From Neopestalotiopsis rosae (taxonomy: Eukaryota > Ascomycota > Sordariomycetes > Amphisphaeriales > Sporocadaceae): DNA of 64,000 nucleotides. The position numbers and the translations under genes were made by a program. Of the stretch, positions 21,142 through 31,862 are shown piece after piece; the first letter of the stretch is position 1, and each line of letters starts with the position of its first letter. The notes beneath the pieces were generated by a model. That model saw only the letters and a list, made by a program, of their open reading frames with translations, was not told the DNA's origin and did not search any database. The stretch lies in NCBI GenBank assembly GCA_023078685.1, contig JALGAS010000008.1, forward strand, positions 1,798,001 through 1,862,000, read 5' to 3'.

Positions 21142-22894
21142 ATGGTGGACAACAGCAGCCCCCTTACCATGGTTGCCATCCTGGCAACCATATTCCTAGC
21201 TTCGTACTCCATCTATGCCATCTACCTCCACCCGCTCCGAGACTTTCCCGGCCCGAAACTGTCAGCCGTGACGCGCATCCCCTACTGGATCGTCTGTCTG
21301 CGCGGGAACCAGGTCAGACACCTCGTCAAGCTCCACGAGCAGTACGGCCCCGTGGTCCGGTTCGCGCCCGACGACCTGAGTTACGCCGACGGCCGCGCCT
21401 GGAAGGATATTGCCGGCCCTGGCGGCGGAGGCGCGCAAAAGGGTGGCGGCAGCAGCAGACAGCAGCAAAAAGAAAACCCAAAAGAGGTCGGGTTCCACGC
21501 GCCCTCGTGCAACGGCACGCCCAACCTCGTAACGGAGAACGACGCGGAGCGCCACGCGGCCATTCGCCGGGTCTTCTCGCCCGCGTTCTCGGAGAGGGCC
21601 CTCAAGGCGCAGGAGCCGCTTTTTCATAAATATGCCGACCTCATGGTGAAAAAGGGCGGCGCGGCGGGGACTATCAACATGACGGAACTCCTCAACTGGG
21701 CTACCTTTGACATCATGGCCGACTTGGCGTTTGGGGAGTCCCTTGGGCTCCTGGAGAAGGGTGCGTACTCTTCGTGGATTGCCATCGTGTTCAACGCGGT
21801 CAGAGTAAGGTGATCCCTAGCAAGTGTACTGGATAGTCCAGTCGAGCTGATTGAATTCGTCAAGGTTCTCCCGTTTGTGCAAATGATATCCTTCTACCCG
21901 CTGCTCAAGAAACTCTACGATGCTCTGGAACCCAAATCCGTCCTGGCGATGCGTTTGGACCACTTCAATCACACGGTGGAACGAGTCGACAAGCGCCTGA
22001 GAGAAGGGTCGGAGAGACCTGACCTCTGGAACTTGGTCGAGGAGACCAACGTGCTTACAGTAAAGGAGATGCATACCAATGCGGAGCTGTTCATGCTCGC
22101 GGGCACAGAGACTACAGGTAGGGGACGGCAGAAAAGGTTTTCGAGTCACGCCATGATACATGACTGATAGACTTGCCAAACAGCTTCACTTTTGACGGGC
22201 CTCACATATCACCTCCTCGCGAATCCCGAAAAAATGAAAATCTTGACCGACGAAATTCGCAGTCGATTCGAGAACTATCAGGATATCACGTTTGAAGCAC
22301 TTGCGCAACTAGACTATCTGAATGCATGTACGTTGGCTCATGACTCAAGAGGCACAAGCATTCATCTTTTCCTGACATGCGTTCCACAGGCATACGAGAA
22401 GGGCTGAGAGTTTACCCATCGATTCCATCTGGTATCCCTCGCGTGATAGCCGACGGCGGTAATATCATACTGGGGAAGTACGTCCCTGGAGGCACTCGTG
22501 TGTCGGTGCATCAAACGGCAACCTATCGCTCGCCTGCAAACTTCAAGTAACGTGTCTCCTTTGCAACTACAAATCATGGAATCCTCGAGTGTTTGTTCTG
22601 ACCAAAAGTCTTTTCACGAGCGTCAGGAACCCCAATGATTTCGTACCGGAACGCTGGCTCGGTGATCCAGAGTACAGTCATGACAAACGAGATGCGCACC
22701 AACCCTTTTCGGTGGGACCCAGAAACTGTCTGGGCATGAACATGGCATGGCACGAAATGAGACTTTTGCTCGCAAAGCTGTTGTACAGTTTTGATATCCG
22801 ATCCGACGTTGGCCCGGAGTGGATGGAGCAGAATGTTTACGTTATCTGGGACCGTAAGCCATTGGTTTGCCAACTGTCGCCGGCTTCGACATGA
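21142..22894 (+). CDS. Cytochrome P450, CYP65-like, with glycine-rich insertion
   Basis: Five exons: 21142-21804, 21865-22117, 22184-22327, 22390-22546 and 22609-22894, giving 500 aa. The N-terminal anchor (about residues 9-30) and YLHPLRDFPGPK hinge are typical of ER P450s. I-helix AGTETT, ExxR in REGLRVYPS, FVPERW and heme loop FSVGPRNCLG with Cys446 are intact, so it should be active. The N-terminal half (EQYGPVVRFAPDDLSYADG) resembles fungal CYP65-type enzymes such as isotrichodermin hydroxylases. Between the conserved W-K-D-I and KENPKE positions (21412-21474) there is a Gly/Ser/Gln-rich insertion where homologues usually have a short Gly-His-Lys stretch. The frame is continuous there and offers no splice donor. 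The substrate is unknown. Confidence 0.92.
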
Positions 22895-25800
22895 TGATAC
22901 TAGGCAGTCTGGTGAAGGCCGTAATCGATTGCTTTCAACTACCGCGCAGTGAAGAAGATGGAGCATGTAGTGCGTTTATACTCGTAATGAGCATCTGTAT
23001 CTTCGAAACTCGTCAACAGGCTGTGACTTGAGTATCAGAATGTATATTACGAGTGTAAGCAACCCACATTGCCAAGCCCGGGTGGTTCGCTATTGCGCGA
23101 AACTGGGCATAGGGCTTGCTACGATGTCATTTTGACTGCCACTGGCCTGTGCTCAAGAATATAGCAATGCTGGCTCGTACTCGCAGTGGAGCAGTGATTA
23201 GGTAATTGTCAAATGTCCTTTTGCTTGACGTAGGTAGAGGATCAGGTTTCTTTGCAGACCGACTCAAAAACATCTGCAACGAGTCAGTCCACATGCCAGC
23301 CTTTCTAAGGAGCCGCTATTGCCAAGAAAGCTCAACGGTAACGGCGCGTGTCGCTCTCGCGGTGAAAGAGGTCCTTTCCGAGTCAGGAGCGTCCCACATC
23401 CAGCGTATAGAAAGTCGTCGGACATCCAAGAGCTACAAAATGACGAAAGTGGTTAAGTTGGGAGTATACAGCGGTATGGTGTTATCGGAATGGTAAAGTT
23501 TGACATCTGAAACTCGTGCGAACATGATATAGTCAGTCGTTACTATATCTAGGGCTGGTCAGATGTGCAAAAATGGTGTTGTTTAGCAAGGTCAGGCGCG
23601 TGGTTGATTGGGAACGCAAAGGGCTCTTATCGGTGTCGTGCTTTTGACATGAGAGCTTGTGACTATGCTTATCTCTTCGCTCCTCGTCGGCGGCATGCCA
23701 GCAGACCAGCCTGACCAGCTGCCGCCTACCTGACCCCCTTAAAGCCCACCCAGTAGAGGTCAGGCGCCCGAGACGAGAGCCAACCAACCAGCTCCTTTTG
23801 TCCCCGTCGTAACTGGCTGCTGGCAGCTTGTTGGACGGCAGCCAGTAGTAACGACCTAACCTGCACTTGCTGTTAGCATTAGGGATTTCACGGGATTTTT
23901 TGTCCGAGCCTTTTGGCGCACTGAAGAGTCGCTGCTGGCTTTGTGGAGAAGTGCTGATCGTCAGTCCTATGGTAACAGAAAAGCGGAGAGACCCCTGCTT
24001 CCGAGGATCCGTCCGTAACTGGCTGGCTGGCTGGCTGGTGCACAGTAAAGGGTCTCGCTCGCGTGGGAGCTTGGGAGGGGTCAAGTAAGGCGGGCGAGAA
24101 ACATCCATGGATCTGGTGAGGGGTCGGCTGCAGTTGGAGGAACAAAATGCTACATCAAATAATATCACCGTCAAAAGAGCGCACTTGGGCATAATCAAGA
24201 GTAATGACCGCAACAAACCTGTGTGAATCTTACAAAGAACCTCGAGATGGTGGTGTAAGAGCTTGTAGGTTGTGCCCCGAGTGCCCTCTATTCCCTCGAA
24301 TTCCAGTCATGTTCTTCTGGAAGCTGCAGGTGGTGCCACAATAGTGGGTGAGCCGGCTGGTAGGCAAGGCATAAATGGGTGGCAGCTTCGGAGAGATGGT
24401 GGGGTCGGCCCTGGATCTAACCGTATCTCGTGTAGTGCAAAGCACAGTTTCCCGTGGTGCCGACATGTATGAAGGGACCGTTGATCTTTTGGTACTCGTC
24501 TGTCGTGTGCAGAGACGAAGTATACCTAGCAAGCCGTACATAGTCGGCGGGCGCGCTCCTTTTCACTTTTAGTGTCGACAGCTAAACTGCTATGCGCGCG
24601 TTTTTTCAACAAGTTACAGCACAAGTATACCATGTACATCTGACCGCCGAGTCCAGCCCAGCGGCACAGCGGTGAGATTGAAATCTGGAGTTTCTAGCAC
24701 CGGGACTGCGTTCCGCCTCGGTAGTATCTTGGACGAGTTACTGCTACAGACAAAAACAGTGTCTAGGTACATTGTATTGGCTCGCATTGCCTTACCCAAC
24801 TGGCTGGTTCCTCAGACTAATCGCTCAGGTAATAACTTGTTACAGTGGCACAAAGCTGACCTCTGCGCCATTTGTTTCTTCCTCCAAGCAATCAAGCAGG
24901 AGGTGGCGGACTTTTGACATGATCGGTGACAAATGTGCCCAAGTAGGTAATACCCTGTCTCGACCGTAAGCCAGCCATAATTAGAAAGACTTCAAGCTGT
25001 TTGGCTGTTTGGCTGCTTGTCTCAAAGTGATCTCTTAATTAAATGCAGTCAGATATGGTCAGAGCTTCTGCTGACTTGCCACGAAGGTTGATCGTCTCAA
25101 CCTGCATCAATTTGATCCATAGATATATGTACACACTTCTACCTGCAGGTAGCGGGCAAGCATCGAGTTCTTGCAGTACAAGCAGTTAGTGAATGTTCTG
25201 ATGTCCAGCTGCACCTTGTCCAGTGCCTGGTGCACCCAACCAACCTTGGCAAATCACCCGAATATCCAGCGAGCAGACGACCACCCCAAAGAATTATTTG
25301 GAGAATCAAGAGGCGACATCTGCATTCAATGATTGGAGATGGCCTCTATTTCCGGTTAGTCCGCCACCACATCCAATCCTCAGCTCGCACCCGCCGACCC
25401 AAAGCGACAAGGAGCAGCGAGTGCAACAGGGATGGGGTAGGTGTGGAGAGGCGCTGCCAAGAGATCCAGGGTCTTGCGGTTCGGCGGGCCAAAGTCAAGC
25501 GGACACTGAATTGGTGGGATGGGTGCAGTGGGTTCTGTGGGTTGGGGGTGGGACAGGCGGGCTCGTGTCTCAATGCTACGCTAAGTTCAAGGGTAAAAGG
25601 TCGAAGTGAAAGTATCCCCTCGTTACTGATAAGAAAGTCGTTGGTCACGGTCAGCTGCGACAGAACAGACGAGACTTGGTGTATTGATAGAAAGACAAGG
25701 CTATGGACAATCTTTTTTAGGGGTCCAGTTCTTCCTTTTGGACCTTTTTCTTTTTCTTTTTCTCACTTGCTTTTCAACTCGACTGTTCAAGACGTCTGGC

Positions 25801-26704
25801 CTGCATTTGTACTGGTCGTGATGCTAGCATTATGAATACTCAGTGTCTAACCACACTCTAATAGCAGGTATGGCCACCAGCACTCCAAACTGCCCACTCA
25901 CTACTGCCATTTTAGGCCAACCCAGGTCTCCCCCCATCCTCCATGGTCGTTCCTCACTAAAGGTCGTATCCGTCGTTGGACGCGAGTCAATGCTGACCAG
26001 CAAAGTCTAGAAAATCTAGAAAACCCGAAACACAAAGATCCCGTAATTGGCCCAGTTTTTGGTTGGGGTAGGAAAGGAAGAGCTTTACTCCAGAAATTCA
26101 AAAAGTTCAGCTTGCCTCTGGTCCAGTCTGCCAAACCTCTATTAGACCAGTCCCAGCTGCAACTTGCGCATTTCTCTTCCTGGAACTATCCGACTAAGAT
26201 CTGCTCCGCTCTTTACCTCTATTAGTGGTTCACCCACCGGCATCGTCCTCGCCCATTCCAAAGAGGCTCACCATCACTCGTACAACGTTGAAGGCTATTT
26301 CGCGACTCTATTGCCCTTTGTTTAAAAGCTTTGGTGGCGCACTTGTACATGCGCATATCTTTCAAACGTGCGCAAACGTTAAACATTTCGAAAGCTTGGG
26401 AGCTCCTGCCCATCAATACCGAATATAGACAGGTGATTTTGCCTCAAAGGATCGGTTCCTAAACGACGCCCGCCCCGCATCCGCAACCAGGGTCTTGGGG
26501 GGATCTCCAGGACGAATTGTATAGCAGCTGTTGGAGAGCTGTATCCATTGATAAAACTTCGCTCTCTGGCATTTATTTCCCCAGGGGAACTTGTCATCAG
26601 CATCTAGACGGGAATCTAGGTGACTTGATTTTTTTATTGCATACCCTCTCGTCTGATTGGGATAAATCAACAAATCTGGACCACAACTCTTGAAATCGGC
26701 CAAC
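22895..26704. other. Gene-poor 3.8-kb region
   Basis: No frame here has a credible start together with recognisable domain content. It holds the P450 3' UTR and probably a long promoter and 5' leader for the F-box gene. That end has CT-rich tracts around 25730-25780, common in fungal promoters. A (CTGG)5 microsatellite lies at 24019-24038. No tRNA or transposon was recognised. Confidence 0.5.
24019..24038. repeat. (CTGG)5 microsatellite
   Basis: Five uninterrupted CTGG units occur in non-coding sequence. It is a simple repeat with no evident function. Confidence 0.9.
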
Positions 26705-28759
26705 ATGGCGGGCATTTCGGTCGAGGAGTCGACGTCGGCAGCCGTGACGGCCCCGCCTAGCCCAATCGAGGAATCTCCTGGAGCTGTAACGACCTTGGAG
26801 GGCCCAGCAACTCCCAAAGATGGACGCCGCAAGAGATTGATGAGCCGAATTCAACGCATTTCTTCGTCTCCCACGCTTGCACAATTGGGTCGCTCACGAT
26901 CCAACGCCCCCTACGGTAACAGAGGCAGTTTGTCGTGTGTTAGTCTGGCAGCAGCCGGCCCCCCGGCTCAGTATACCCCAGGACCTTCGTCCTCGTCCGA
27001 TTACTTCTCGTATTCGTCGTCCACGAATCCAGGCACGCCCACCGTCGAGTTCCCCTCATACGATGGCATCGAAAGCCGGCTTGCCATTCGCAAGGTCGAA
27101 AATGCATCGACGTCGGGCTCAATTGGCTTGCCAGCCGAGCTGACGACGCGATCTCGGTCCAGCACCACCGCCCTCAAGCCTCCCTACGATTTCTGGGTAA
27201 ACATGCCCGACGAGATCCGAGTCTACATATTCGCTTTTCTCTTGCCGAAAGAGTTGGTGCGCGCATCTCGAGTCAACAAGGAATGGCACAGTTACTGCTT
27301 TGATGGTCAATTATGGACCAGGTTCGACGCATCCGACTTCCACCAAGACATTCCCGCAGAATCTCTGGCCAAAATCATTGTAGCAGCTGGTCCATTCGTC
27401 AAGGACCTGAACTTGAGAGGCTGTGTCCAGGTCGAACACTTCAAGCGCGCCGAAGTGGTTGCGAAAGCATGCAGAAATCTCATCAACGCGACACTGGAAG
27501 GTTGCCGCAATTTTCAAAAGACGACACTTCACAGTCTGATCAAGGCCAATGGAAAGCTGGCAAATCTCAATCTGACCGGACTTCCTGCAGTATCCAACAC
27601 TACATGCGAGATTATTGCAAAGCACTGCCCTCAGCTGGAGACTTTCAACGTCTCTTGGTGCAAGCACATGGATGCTCGAGGCATCAGAATGGTTGTGTCA
27701 GGCTGCCCCAAGCTCAAGGATATCCGAGCCGGAGAAATCAGAGGTTTCGACAACCTCGATGTGGCCAAGGCCATCTTTGAGACAAACAACCTTGAGCGAC
27801 TGGTTCTGAATGGCTGCGCCGACTTGACCGACGAAGCACTCAAGATCATGATTCGCGGCGTTGATCCCAAGATCGATATCTTGACGGATAGACCAACTGT
27901 GCCGCCCAGAAAGCTTCGGCATCTCAATCTCAGCCGCTGCCGCCACCTGACGAGCGAGGGCGTCCGAGCAATGGGTTACCTTGTACCCGACTTAGAGGGC
28001 TTGCAACTTAGCGGTTGTACGGCTCTGACCGACTCTGCTCTTGAGCCAGTTCTTGCCAGCACGCCACGCCTGACACATTTGGAACTCGAAGACCTACTCG
28101 AGCTGACCAACGACCTCTTCTCGCACCATCTGGCCAAGGCACCGTGCGCCCCACAACTCAAGCACCTGTCCGTGAGCTACTGCGAGAACTTGAGCGACAC
28201 TGGTCTGCTCCCAGTCATCAAGAGCTGCGTCAGCCTCACTAGCTTGGAGATGGACAATACCCGCATTGGCGATCTCGTCCTGTCCGAGGCGGCCGCCATG
28301 GTGCGATCTCGCGGCAGTCGGACACACTGCCGCGACTCGCGCCCGCACATTGGTCTCCGCCTCGTCGTGTATGACTGCCAGATGGTGACCTGGACGGGCA
28401 TTCGCGAGGTCCTCTCGTGGAACGCCGAGATCCGGCAACCGCAGCACGGCAACAACGAGGCTACGTACCCCACCGAGGTCATTGGCATGAAGTGCTTCTA
28501 CGGCTGGCAGCAGACGGTCGACCAGCACACGCAGAGGGTGCTCCGCGGAGACTTTGCGGCCGCGGGCCGGCTGGAGCGCAAGTGGGCGGACTATATGCAG
28601 GCGGTCGAGGAGGCCGGCGCGTCGGGGGCGGGCTATCGTCGGAGGAGACGCAGGGCCAGAGAGGCCCAGATGTTGCATGCCGATGAGGAGGAAGGAGGCG
28701 CTGGCACGGGAGGCCGGCGCCGGGCCAGGACGGTGGCTTCGTCTTGCGCCATCATGTAA
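26705..28759 (+). CDS. F-box / leucine-rich-repeat protein with C-terminal CaaX box
   Basis: A single-exon frame of 684 aa from the ATG at 26705. After a low-complexity Ser/Pro/Thr-rich N-terminus (1-150), an F-box lies at about 165-212 (NMPDEIRVYIFAFLLPKEL, then VNKEW). About ten AMN1/GRR1-type leucine-rich repeats follow (LNLRGCVQVEHF, FNVSWCKHMDARG, LNLSRCRHLTSEGV, LQLSGCTALTDS, LSVSYCENLSDTG). Such proteins are substrate receptors of SCF ubiquitin ligases: the F-box binds Skp1 and the repeats bind the target. The last four residues, C-A-I-M, form a CaaX prenylation box, preceded by an Arg-rich stretch, so the protein is probably farnesylated and membrane-bound. Mammalian FBXL2/FBXL20 use the same arrangement. 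The substrate is unknown. Confidence 0.92.
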   Translation: MAGISVEESTSAAVTAPPSPIEESPGAVTTLEGPATPKDGRRKRLMSRIQRISSSPTLAQLGRSRSNAPYGNRGSLSCVSLAAAGPPAQYTPGPSSSSDYFSYSSSTNPGTPTVEFPSYDGIESRLAIRKVENASTSGSIGLPAELTTRSRSSTTALKPPYDFWVNMPDEIRVYIFAFLLPKELVRASRVNKEWHSYCFDGQLWTRFDASDFHQDIPAESLAKIIVAAGPFVKDLNLRGCVQVEHFKRAEVVAKACRNLINATLEGCRNFQKTTLHSLIKANGKLANLNLTGLPAVSNTTCEIIAKHCPQLETFNVSWCKHMDARGIRMVVSGCPKLKDIRAGEIRGFDNLDVAKAIFETNNLERLVLNGCADLTDEALKIMIRGVDPKIDILTDRPTVPPRKLRHLNLSRCRHLTSEGVRAMGYLVPDLEGLQLSGCTALTDSALEPVLASTPRLTHLELEDLLELTNDLFSHHLAKAPCAPQLKHLSVSYCENLSDTGLLPVIKSCVSLTSLEMDNTRIGDLVLSEAAAMVRSRGSRTHCRDSRPHIGLRLVVYDCQMVTWTGIREVLSWNAEIRQPQHGNNEATYPTEVIGMKCFYGWQQTVDQHTQRVLRGDFAAAGRLERKWADYMQAVEEAGASGAGYRRRRRRAREAQMLHADEEEGGAGTGGRRRARTVASSCAIM

Positions 28760-29216
28760 ATGTGCCAGAACTGTGCACTTTGGACACAATCCAGCGGGAT
28801 TGCTTGGGTCGGTGTTCATGGCTAGTTGTTTGGGGAGGCTGGCTCACTATATAAGCGGTGCTTCGGGCGTTTCGAGACGGGGGAACTCTTTTGGGATTAT
28901 CTTGGATTTATTGAGGCATTTTCATCCGGTTCAGGTTTTGGTGAGCGAACACCTAGCATTTCAGAAGACTGTATCCACAGAACGAATCCATTGAATACAA
29001 CCACAAGTCAACATATGTGTTAGAACAATTTTTTAATAAGTGGCTGTTGTCATGAGTTGTTGCTGCCCTACTTTTACTGACTTATACCATCCTGCCTTCG
29101 TGAAATACCCCTACATGTCATTTGTGAAGCAAGTTTGCTGCAAATTTCCTTTCGACTGCATCTCTTTACGTTACTTTCGTTAGGGAGAGCTCCCTAGCAA
29201 TGGACTCGTGTGTGTT
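28760..29216. other. Convergent intergenic region
   Basis: A 457-base interval between the F-box gene stop and the stop of the minus-strand dsRNA-binding-like gene. It should hold two 3' UTRs; nothing else is seen. Confidence 0.6.
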
Positions 29217-30490
29217 TTAAAAGGCCATATTCTTAACCAGCTCATCATAAGTCCTGGTCCGCTGATCAAGTATCTTGCGCAACTCCACCAAGACCTTGCC
29301 GGCAACAGCCTCCCGCGCGTTCTTCTTGCCCCCGTACACGTCCTCGACGCGGCCGCAGTCGGGAGGCAGATTGGCGTTTGCGCCGCTGCCAAAGTCGGCG
29401 TGGCCTGACCAGAAGCCAGGCTGCTCCGCGTTGGCCGTGATCTTGTACGCCGGGGGCGGGATCTTGAGCTTTTTACAGATCTCGACGACCTCCTGCTCCG
29501 CCGAGGGCTCGCCGACCGAGGAGCCGCCAAAGGCGCTGTTGCCGTTGTGAGGGGCCGCCTTGGCCGCTTGTTGTTGTTGTTGTTGGGTCGATGATGATGA
29601 AGATGATGCTTGTGGTGGCGGTGCCGGAGTCGGAGTCGGTGCCGGTGAGGGTATCAGGGATGCGCCTGCCGACGTCGTCTCCTCCGCGGGCGCCGGCGTA
29701 GTGCTGACGGATGAGGAAGACGAGGTGGCGACGGCTGTCTCAGTCTTTTGCTTCTTGGCCGGCGGTGACGACTGCGGCGTGGCGCCCTGCCTGGGTTGCG
29801 CCGAGACCGTGGGAGCTACTACCGGGGCCGGTGATGCCACCGGCGCCGACGCTCCGACATGGTTGTTCGCAGCAGCAGCAGCAGCAGCAGCAGCAGTCGG
29901 GGCAACTCCTGGGGCCATCAGCCACGTTGCTGGCATGAGGCGCTGGTCCAGGAGCCAGGACACGGCGCACTTGGCCGCGTACTGTCGGGCGTCCTTCTTG
30001 CGGCCAAATGATGGCGGGTACGGATCGCTGCCTGGACTGCTCGGATTGGGAAAAGACTGGCTGTGCTCTTCGAGCGTCACGCGGCTGATCCACCGCTGTA
30101 GGTGAGCCATATCGCCGCCGGCTTCGTCCATGTAGGACGGGGGCGATGAGACGGGACGTTTGGTTTGATTGTAGCCTGATCAGTGGGTAAGTAATTTTTC
30201 CTCTTGTTTCATGTTTGTGAGATAGAAATCTTGTTCCCGGATCTTCAATACTCACGAGCTAAAAGACTTATCCAGTCCGAATCGCCGAGTTCAGCGCCGG
30301 GAGGAATAACGGAGGCGGGCTTGAGCAGAGCGTGAAGCTGGCAGAGGGCGTCTTTGATCGAGGCGTGCATGGGCGCAGGCTTGCCATTTGCTTCCTCATA
30401 GTCTTGCTGCTCTTGTAGCCATTTCGCGACGTCCTGGATTACACCTGGAGGGACTGCCATGGTGGTGATGGTTGCGATAGTAAAGTTCAA
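29217..30490 (-). CDS. dsRNA-binding-domain-like protein with low-complexity linker
   Basis: Two exons, 30490-30256 and 30175-29217, join across an 81-nt intron (gtgagt...gatcag) and give 397 aa. A second in-frame Met at 30460 is an alternative start and would give 387 aa. Two separated regions have the dsRBD-like pattern of a short strand block followed by a Lys/Ala-rich helix: residues about 85-150 ending GRKKDARQYAAKCAVSWL, and about 315-390 ending GGKKNAREAVAGKVLVELRKI. Between them lies a long Ala/Pro/Ser/Gln-rich linker with nine alanines in a row and a Gln run, containing a possible nuclear signal (PAKKQKTE). It probably binds structured RNA; no catalytic domain is present. The domain call is by pattern only and moderately sure. 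Confidence 0.7.
29568..29585. repeat. (TTG)6 run coding poly-Gln
   Basis: Six TTG units on the plus strand encode six consecutive glutamines on the minus strand in the same low-complexity linker. Confidence 0.9.
29869..29896. repeat. CAG/GCA trinucleotide run coding poly-Ala
   Basis: Nine trinucleotide units encode nine consecutive alanines on the minus strand within the linker of the dsRNA-binding-like protein. Such runs change length easily between strains. Confidence 0.9.
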
Positions 30491-30968
30491 CTACAGGTAA
30501 AAGTGGTGGGCCTCCAATCTGTCGAAGGTTTGCGCAGGGTTGTATGGAGTTGATCGAGTATAGAAATGGAGAAGTGGGGCGGCGATGAAAGCTGCTGCCC
30601 AATATCAAGTTCTACCCAAAGAAAAGCAATGATGAGACGGCATGTCGGCGGTTTCTATGAAAACATATATAGTGGCCATTGATTGGTGAAGATATGCAAG
30701 CTCGAACCGGGAAATGCATTTACAAGTCAATGTGCGGAATTGAATGTGACGAGTAGCAGCAAATCCGCTTACTGGATCACATTAAGACCAAGACATCAAG
30801 CTTGACCCGGAAGCAATAGGAAGCACGAGACCTATGTAGTTGCCTCGAACTTGTAATGGTCTATTATTGTGAATGAAACCAAACACTCTATGCCTTGATG
30901 CTGTCTCTCGTGCTGGGGTATCAATTCTGCACCGTCTTGCGCTGTAATCTCGATGTATGCGTAATGCA
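30491..30968. other. Intergenic, dsRNA-binding-like promoter and EFG1 3' UTR
   Basis: Both flanking genes are on the minus strand. The interval contains the promoter of the upstream one and the 3' UTR of EFG1. No supported gene is seen. Confidence 0.55.
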
Positions 30969-31862
30969 TCATGCCGCTTCAAAGAAACCACCATCACTCT
31001 CATCACCACTGTCATCATGGTTTTCTGCTTGGGCTTTGTGCTTGGACGGCTTCTTCGACTCCGTCTTCCCTTCCTTCTTGTGCTTCACAGCGCCATCCTT
31101 TGCCAGGTCACTGCGAGACTCGCTATCGGGTTTTCTATTCCGGATTGCCATCAATGCTGGCTCGCCCTTTTCTGCCGTCTTCTCAATGACGCTCCAAAAT
31201 TCCGGTCTTTCGCTGTTCAGCGACTTGGCTGCCAAATTTGTTGACTTGGCTTCCGCCTTTGCTTCCTCGGCAGTCTTTGCGCCATCCGCGTCCTTCAGTA
31301 CGGATGAATACAAGCTGATGTACTTTTCGCGGAGAGGGAAGTATTTGGCGTAGAGGCTGTCTATTTGAGCGACATGAAGGTGGCGCTTCAGCTTTTCGAG
31401 CTGCTCCTCGTCTTCTGTATTGGCGATTTGCTTCTGAAGCTGCTTTGCTAACCGATCGGCTTTCTGTTTCTCTGTTTTAATCTATTAGCAAAATGATACG
31501 GAAGACAGATGGACTGGTAGCATGGATTTTGTCGTACCATAGAAGCGAATCATGTGGTATTTGCTGATAATCTTTTTCGTCTTCTTGCCCTCCTCGCCAT
31601 CAACAATTTTCTGCTTAAGGTGCGACAATTCCCGCTCGAGGTCGTTTCTCTTGTCGGCCGGCAGCTTTTCAGCCCCACGTAACGCTCTCTCGATATTTCT
31701 TGCTCGCCTCTTGGTGTCGTTCAAATTCTTTGGCGGTGCGACAGTCCTTCTGCCCTGCCTGTTCTTTTGGCGTTTGCCGCCCATGCCATTGCCGTATGAT
31801 TCACCGTGGCCATCTTCAGGCCCGGCTTGGAAGTCGTTGAACTTCCTCTTTGCGAAGCTCAT
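30969..31862 (-). CDS. EFG1: rRNA-processing protein Efg1
   Basis: Two exons, 31862-31538 and 31471-30969, give 275 aa. The start is the ATG of MSFAKRKFNDF; the frame extends upstream, but this Met begins the conserved part. Efg1 is a nucleolar factor for 18S rRNA maturation in the small-subunit processome. Family features are the basic, coiled-coil-rich core: LNDTKRRARNIERAL, HLKQKIVDGEEGKKTKKII, KYHMIRFYEKQKADR across the exon junction, and DSLYAKYFPLREKYISLY. The acceptor was chosen at ...aaaacag because the nearer one at ...taatag gives an immediate stop. The tail is Lys/Ser/Asp-rich. It is head-to-head with SEA4 and separated from it by 663 bases. Confidence 0.9.

Noticed and set aside
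1..22894. Backbone synthase (PKS, NRPS or terpene cyclase) of a metabolite cluster
   Set aside because: No frame shows ketosynthase, adenylation, or terpene cyclase DDxxD/NSE-type motifs; only tailoring-type genes are present.
23206..23496. 96-aa frame beginning with a glycine-containing motif like a methyltransferase
   Set aside because: There is no ATG start, no second SAM motif, and no continuing exon was found nearby.
29560..30105. 181-aa frame rich in Cys, Ala and Gly on the plus strand
   Set aside because: It is the antisense of the low-complexity linker in the dsRNA-binding-like gene; its Cys run is antisense of poly-Gln.
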